64,000 bases of DNA from the NCBI RefSeq assembly GCF_002368335.1, contig NZ_AP018288.1, positions 4,452,628-4,516,627 on the forward strand. The letters are read 5' to 3'. The translations under genes and the position numbers were made by a program. The notes under the pieces are model-generated. The model made no database searches. It was not told where the DNA came from and saw only the letters and a program-made list of their open reading frames with translations. Source of the DNA: Nostoc sp. NIES-4103 (GTDB lineage: Bacteria > Cyanobacteriota > Cyanobacteriia > Cyanobacteriales > Nostocaceae). Shown here piece after piece: positions 62,101-64,000 of the stretch; position 1 is the stretch's first letter; every line of letters begins with the position of its first letter.

Positions 62101-62538
62101 AAAACATGAGGGGGATAAAGGAAATGAGTTGGAGTAAGATTGCAATTTACTCCCTGATCTTCTCTATCTCCCCCTGCTCTATGAATACTTATTTTTTTTG
62201 AAAATTACATACTCAATGCTGGTTTTTACCATCTCAGGTTAAACTAAATCGAGAGTTAGGTGTTATTCATTTTACAAAGTCGATGATACCCATTCTCAAA
62301 CAACGGTATTCAAGAAAGTTAGGACTAACGCATGAGTAGGGAAAAATCAACGGTTGGTGCTGGGCATTGGTCATGGTGCATACGGAATGGAAAATTGACC
62401 AACGCCCCATGCTCCTTGCCCTATGCCTGGTCTCAACTAATTTAGTTTTGTAGTTAGTCCTGAGAGTAAAATAGCTATGTTCTATTTTCCAATAAATATG
62501 CAATTTTATGCTCATAAAAATGAGTACCATAAACTCTA
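62101..62538. other. Intergenic region between the ATPase and FHA genes
   Basis: About 440 bp. AGGACTAAC (62321-62329) and GTTAGTCCT (62453-62461) form a short inverted repeat around 120 bp containing GGGCATTGGTCATGG-type repeat sequence. No credible gene. Confidence 0.5.
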
Positions 62539-63042
62539 GTGCCTGAGAAGGTCAGGAAACAACACCAAAAAATCTTAATTAACCCTATTCCAACTGATTT
62601 TAGTAACGATAGATCAATGGCACCAGAAACTAATGAAAGCCATCTACTGATTATTGAAGATGATCAAGGCCGCAAAGAATTTCCTCTAGAAAACCCTATT
62701 TACTCTATTGGTAGAGACCGTGATTGCAATATCCGTTTAGCCTCTCAGTTTGTCTCCCGCCGTCATGCTACATTAGTGAGATTGCCACGAGAACACAATA
62801 CTCACAGCTATTATTACCGGATTGTAGATGGTGACGCCAAAGGCAAGCCTAGTGCTAACGGTATGATGATTAATGGGCGCAAGATGCCAGCTCACGATCT
62901 GAAAAATGAAGACGAGATCGTTTTTGGGCCTCAAGTACGTGCCATTTATTACCTGTTAAAAAATAATCAGCGCTCAGGGCAAACAGATTCCACCGAATAT
63001 GATATTACACTCATAAACCCCGGTATGACTGAGGATGAGTAA
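62539..63042 (+). CDS. FHA-domain protein
   Basis: 167 residues from a GTG at 62539, or about 141 from the ATG at 62617; neither has a strong ribosome site. FHA (phosphothreonine-binding) fold: YSIGRDRDCNIRL (about 55-67; Arg/Ser contacts), SRRHATLVRL and SANGMMINGRKM. No other domain is present. FHA proteins read Ser/Thr-kinase signals. The last 25 residues are polar and contain a TEYDITLINP block. Stand-alone gene. Confidence 0.87.
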   Translation: MPEKVRKQHQKILINPIPTDFSNDRSMAPETNESHLLIIEDDQGRKEFPLENPIYSIGRDRDCNIRLASQFVSRRHATLVRLPREHNTHSYYYRIVDGDAKGKPSANGMMINGRKMPAHDLKNEDEIVFGPQVRAIYYLLKNNQRSGQTDSTEYDITLINPGMTEDE

Positions 63043-63112
63043 ATTGAAGATTGAAAATAAACTAATTCAGGTGGCTTGTGAGTGTTAAATTACTTATTTT
63101 TAACTCTTACGT

Positions 63113-63136
63113 GTTGCCAAAGCCAGCTTTGGCAAC
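63113..63136. terminator. Hairpin between convergent FHA and small-protein genes
   Basis: GTTGCCAAAGC (63113-63123) pairs perfectly with GCTTTGGCAAC (63126-63136), two-base loop. It is placed about 70 bp after the FHA stop and 135 bp after the opposing gene. No U tract, so the terminator role is tentative. Confidence 0.55.
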
Positions 63137-63271
63137 ATAAAGCTAAATGAACGTGAGTTGATGAACCTCTCGTCAACGCCTCAAAGGACGCAAAGAGGGG
63201 CTTTAACATCTTTGGTAAAGAACGAAAAATCAAGCTTTGGCTCCTCAAATCGGGAAACCATGCCATAAACA

Positions 63272-63619
63272 TTACCCGGCGAGACTTTCAATTAGATGCC
63301 AGTGGCGACTCTGCTCAATCGTCTGCTTGATGAATTCAAAGATTTGTCGGCAATGGTTGTCAACTTGGAGTGGCAATTCCTCGTTTTTAATTACAATACT
63401 CATGCGGCTTTCTGTTTCAGTAGCTGCTGATTTATCAATCAGTACTTCTGCCTTAACTAGCTTAGAGAAAGAAACATTACCAGTAATCTCACGAGCGATA
63501 ATGTAATCAGGTGTGTAGTATTGAATTTCAAAATCACAATCCTGTAGAAGTTCTACAACTAATGGCTGGAGATGGTCAATAGGGATAGAAAGAATAAAAG
63601 AACAGGTATAGCGAGCCAT
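63272..63619 (-). CDS. Conserved-looking hypothetical protein
   Basis: 115 residues, soluble, alternating beta strands and a final helix: MARYTCSFILSIPIDHLQPL, DYIIAREITGNVSF, EVLIDKSAATETESRMSIVI, then HCRQIFEFIKQTIE. It resembles small cyanobacterial proteins of unknown function with a dimeric alpha/beta or swapped-hairpin fold. No catalytic motif. It is transcribed alone, converging with the FHA gene. Confidence 0.6.
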   Translation of the reverse strand: MARYTCSFILSIPIDHLQPLVVELLQDCDFEIQYYTPDYIIAREITGNVSFSKLVKAEVLIDKSAATETESRMSIVIKNEELPLQVDNHCRQIFEFIKQTIEQSRHWHLIESLAG

Positions 63620-63704
63620 AATAGCCCCACGCCTTGCAACACTCCATCCTATAATACCGAAGCATCCGGACGCTAAGTCATTATAGATTCATTAAGTTCA
63701 ACAA

Positions 63705-63880
63705 CAAAATTGGGGATTGGGGACTGGGGACTGGGGAACTCGGGGCCCCCACGACCGTAAGGGAGTGGGGATTAGGGGCAATGGGGACTGGGGACTGGGA
63801 AAGAAATAGGAATACAGTCATCAATTCTTCCCAATCCCCAATACCCAATCACCAATACCCAATACCCAATCGAAAGGTAA
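63705..63880. repeat. Heptamer repeats with GGGGCCCC palindromic element
   Basis: GGGGACTGGGGACT units (63712-63735), the block GGGGAACTCGGGGCCCCCAC (about 63734-63753), GACCGTAAGGGAGTGGGG, then CCCAATACCCAATC units (63830-63872). The core is the same element as at 58117 and in the P-type ATPase gene. Its ends are complementary. It is the last such block before the epimerase. Confidence 0.9.
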
Positions 63881-63936
63881 CACAAGTTGAAAATTTGATA
63901 AAAAACTTTAAAATAAGGGTTTGGTGGAGGTGCATT

Positions 63937-64000
63937 ATGAAATTAGCAATTACTGGAGCAACAGGATTTGTGGGTAGTCGTTTGGTAGAACGACTCCACA
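63937..64000 (+). CDS. NAD(P)-dependent epimerase/SDR, N-terminal fragment (cut by window edge)
   Basis: The first 21 residues are visible: MKLAITGATGFVGSRLVERL. The T-G-A-T-G-F-V-G motif is the Rossmann cofactor-binding start of extended short-chain dehydrogenases such as TIGR01777 epimerases and UDP-sugar epimerases. GGAGG lies six bases before the ATG. The remainder lies beyond the window, so substrate is unknown. Confidence 0.75.
   Translation, partial: MKLAITGATGFVGSRLVERLH

Noticed and set aside
62321..62461. MITE candidate with 9-bp ends
   Set aside because: The ends are too short and no target duplication is visible; kept only as a note on the gap.
1..64000. tRNA or rRNA genes
   Set aside because: I looked for T-loop GGTTCGA-type and rRNA signatures on both strands by eye and saw none; a tRNA scan could still find one I missed.

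Overview
The window looks like chromosomal DNA of a filamentous, probably heterocyst-forming cyanobacterium (Nostocales; Nostoc, Anabaena, Tolypothrix or Calothrix type). Three things support this. It carries photosynthesis-related genes (chlG, crtR, a PucC-type carrier, pipX). The HIP1 octamer GCGATCGC recurs throughout. Nearly every longer intergenic gap holds the short heptamer-like tandem repeats (GGGGATT, CCCCAGT, TAACTCC, GTCAGTT, CATCCCC) typical of Nostocales. No rRNA, tRNA or CRISPR array was seen. Both ends cut genes: a Ski2-like helicase on the left and an epimerase on the right.

Layout. 1-7.1 kb, minus strand: helicase, then the conserved cyanobacterial series der, ecfT/cbiQ-like, pipX, pipY (yggS), sepF and proC, listed in transcription order. 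7.2-10.6 kb: a metallophosphoesterase, a 180-bp duplicated palindrome block beside an IS200-type Y1 transposase, a broken antitoxin-like gene, a MITE and two secreted proteins. 10.6-14.2 kb, minus: an envelope-lipid group (mlaE-type permease, DUF3119-like, DUF3086-like, plsY). 14.6-17 kb, plus: small membrane protein, sppA, aroH. 17-19.4 kb: an accessory island with three inverted-repeat elements, an orphan membrane protein and a decayed IS630 transposase. 19.4-22.8 kb: crtR and pyk.

22.9-33.4 kb, minus: a polysaccharide export and assembly cluster. It runs wzm-wzt ABC exporter, coiled-coil methyltransferase, a 1244-residue protein (two glycosyltransferase domains, a methyltransferase domain, a beta-rich end), gmd and two more GT4 enzymes. 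The exporter ATPase lacks the usual C-terminal sugar-binding domain, while the giant enzyme ends in a domain that could do a similar job.

33.5-45.4 kb: Uma2 nuclease-like protein, DUF2862 protein, an ArsA/Get3-like protein with a ruined P-loop, chlG, a small Cys-containing membrane protein, a zinc dehydrogenase, an inositol-monophosphatase-like enzyme, a PucC-type carrier, a vapBC-type toxin-antitoxin pair, a dihydroorotase-like protein whose metal ligands are lost, and a two-domain histidine phosphatase. 46-54.2 kb, plus: a KamA-type radical SAM protein, then an alternative terminal oxidase cluster (two DUF2231 proteins, subunits II, I and III, a small membrane protein) followed by an NDH-2-type dehydrogenase. 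Subunit II lacks the CuA ligands, so this is probably a quinol-oxidising ARTO fed by NDH-2. 54.3-64 kb: secreted protein, CYP110-like P450, a ParA plus coiled-coil pair that could be a carboxysome-positioning McdAB system, an alpha/beta hydrolase, a copper-type P-ATPase, an FHA protein, a small conserved protein and the epimerase start.

Most worth a second look: repeat-derived in-frame insertions in two coding sequences (the dihydroorotase-like gene and the P-type ATPase), the McdAB-like pair, the CuA-less oxidase cluster, the giant fused glycosyltransferase and the palindromic duplication beside the Y1 transposase. All family calls come from reading motifs, not from database searches.
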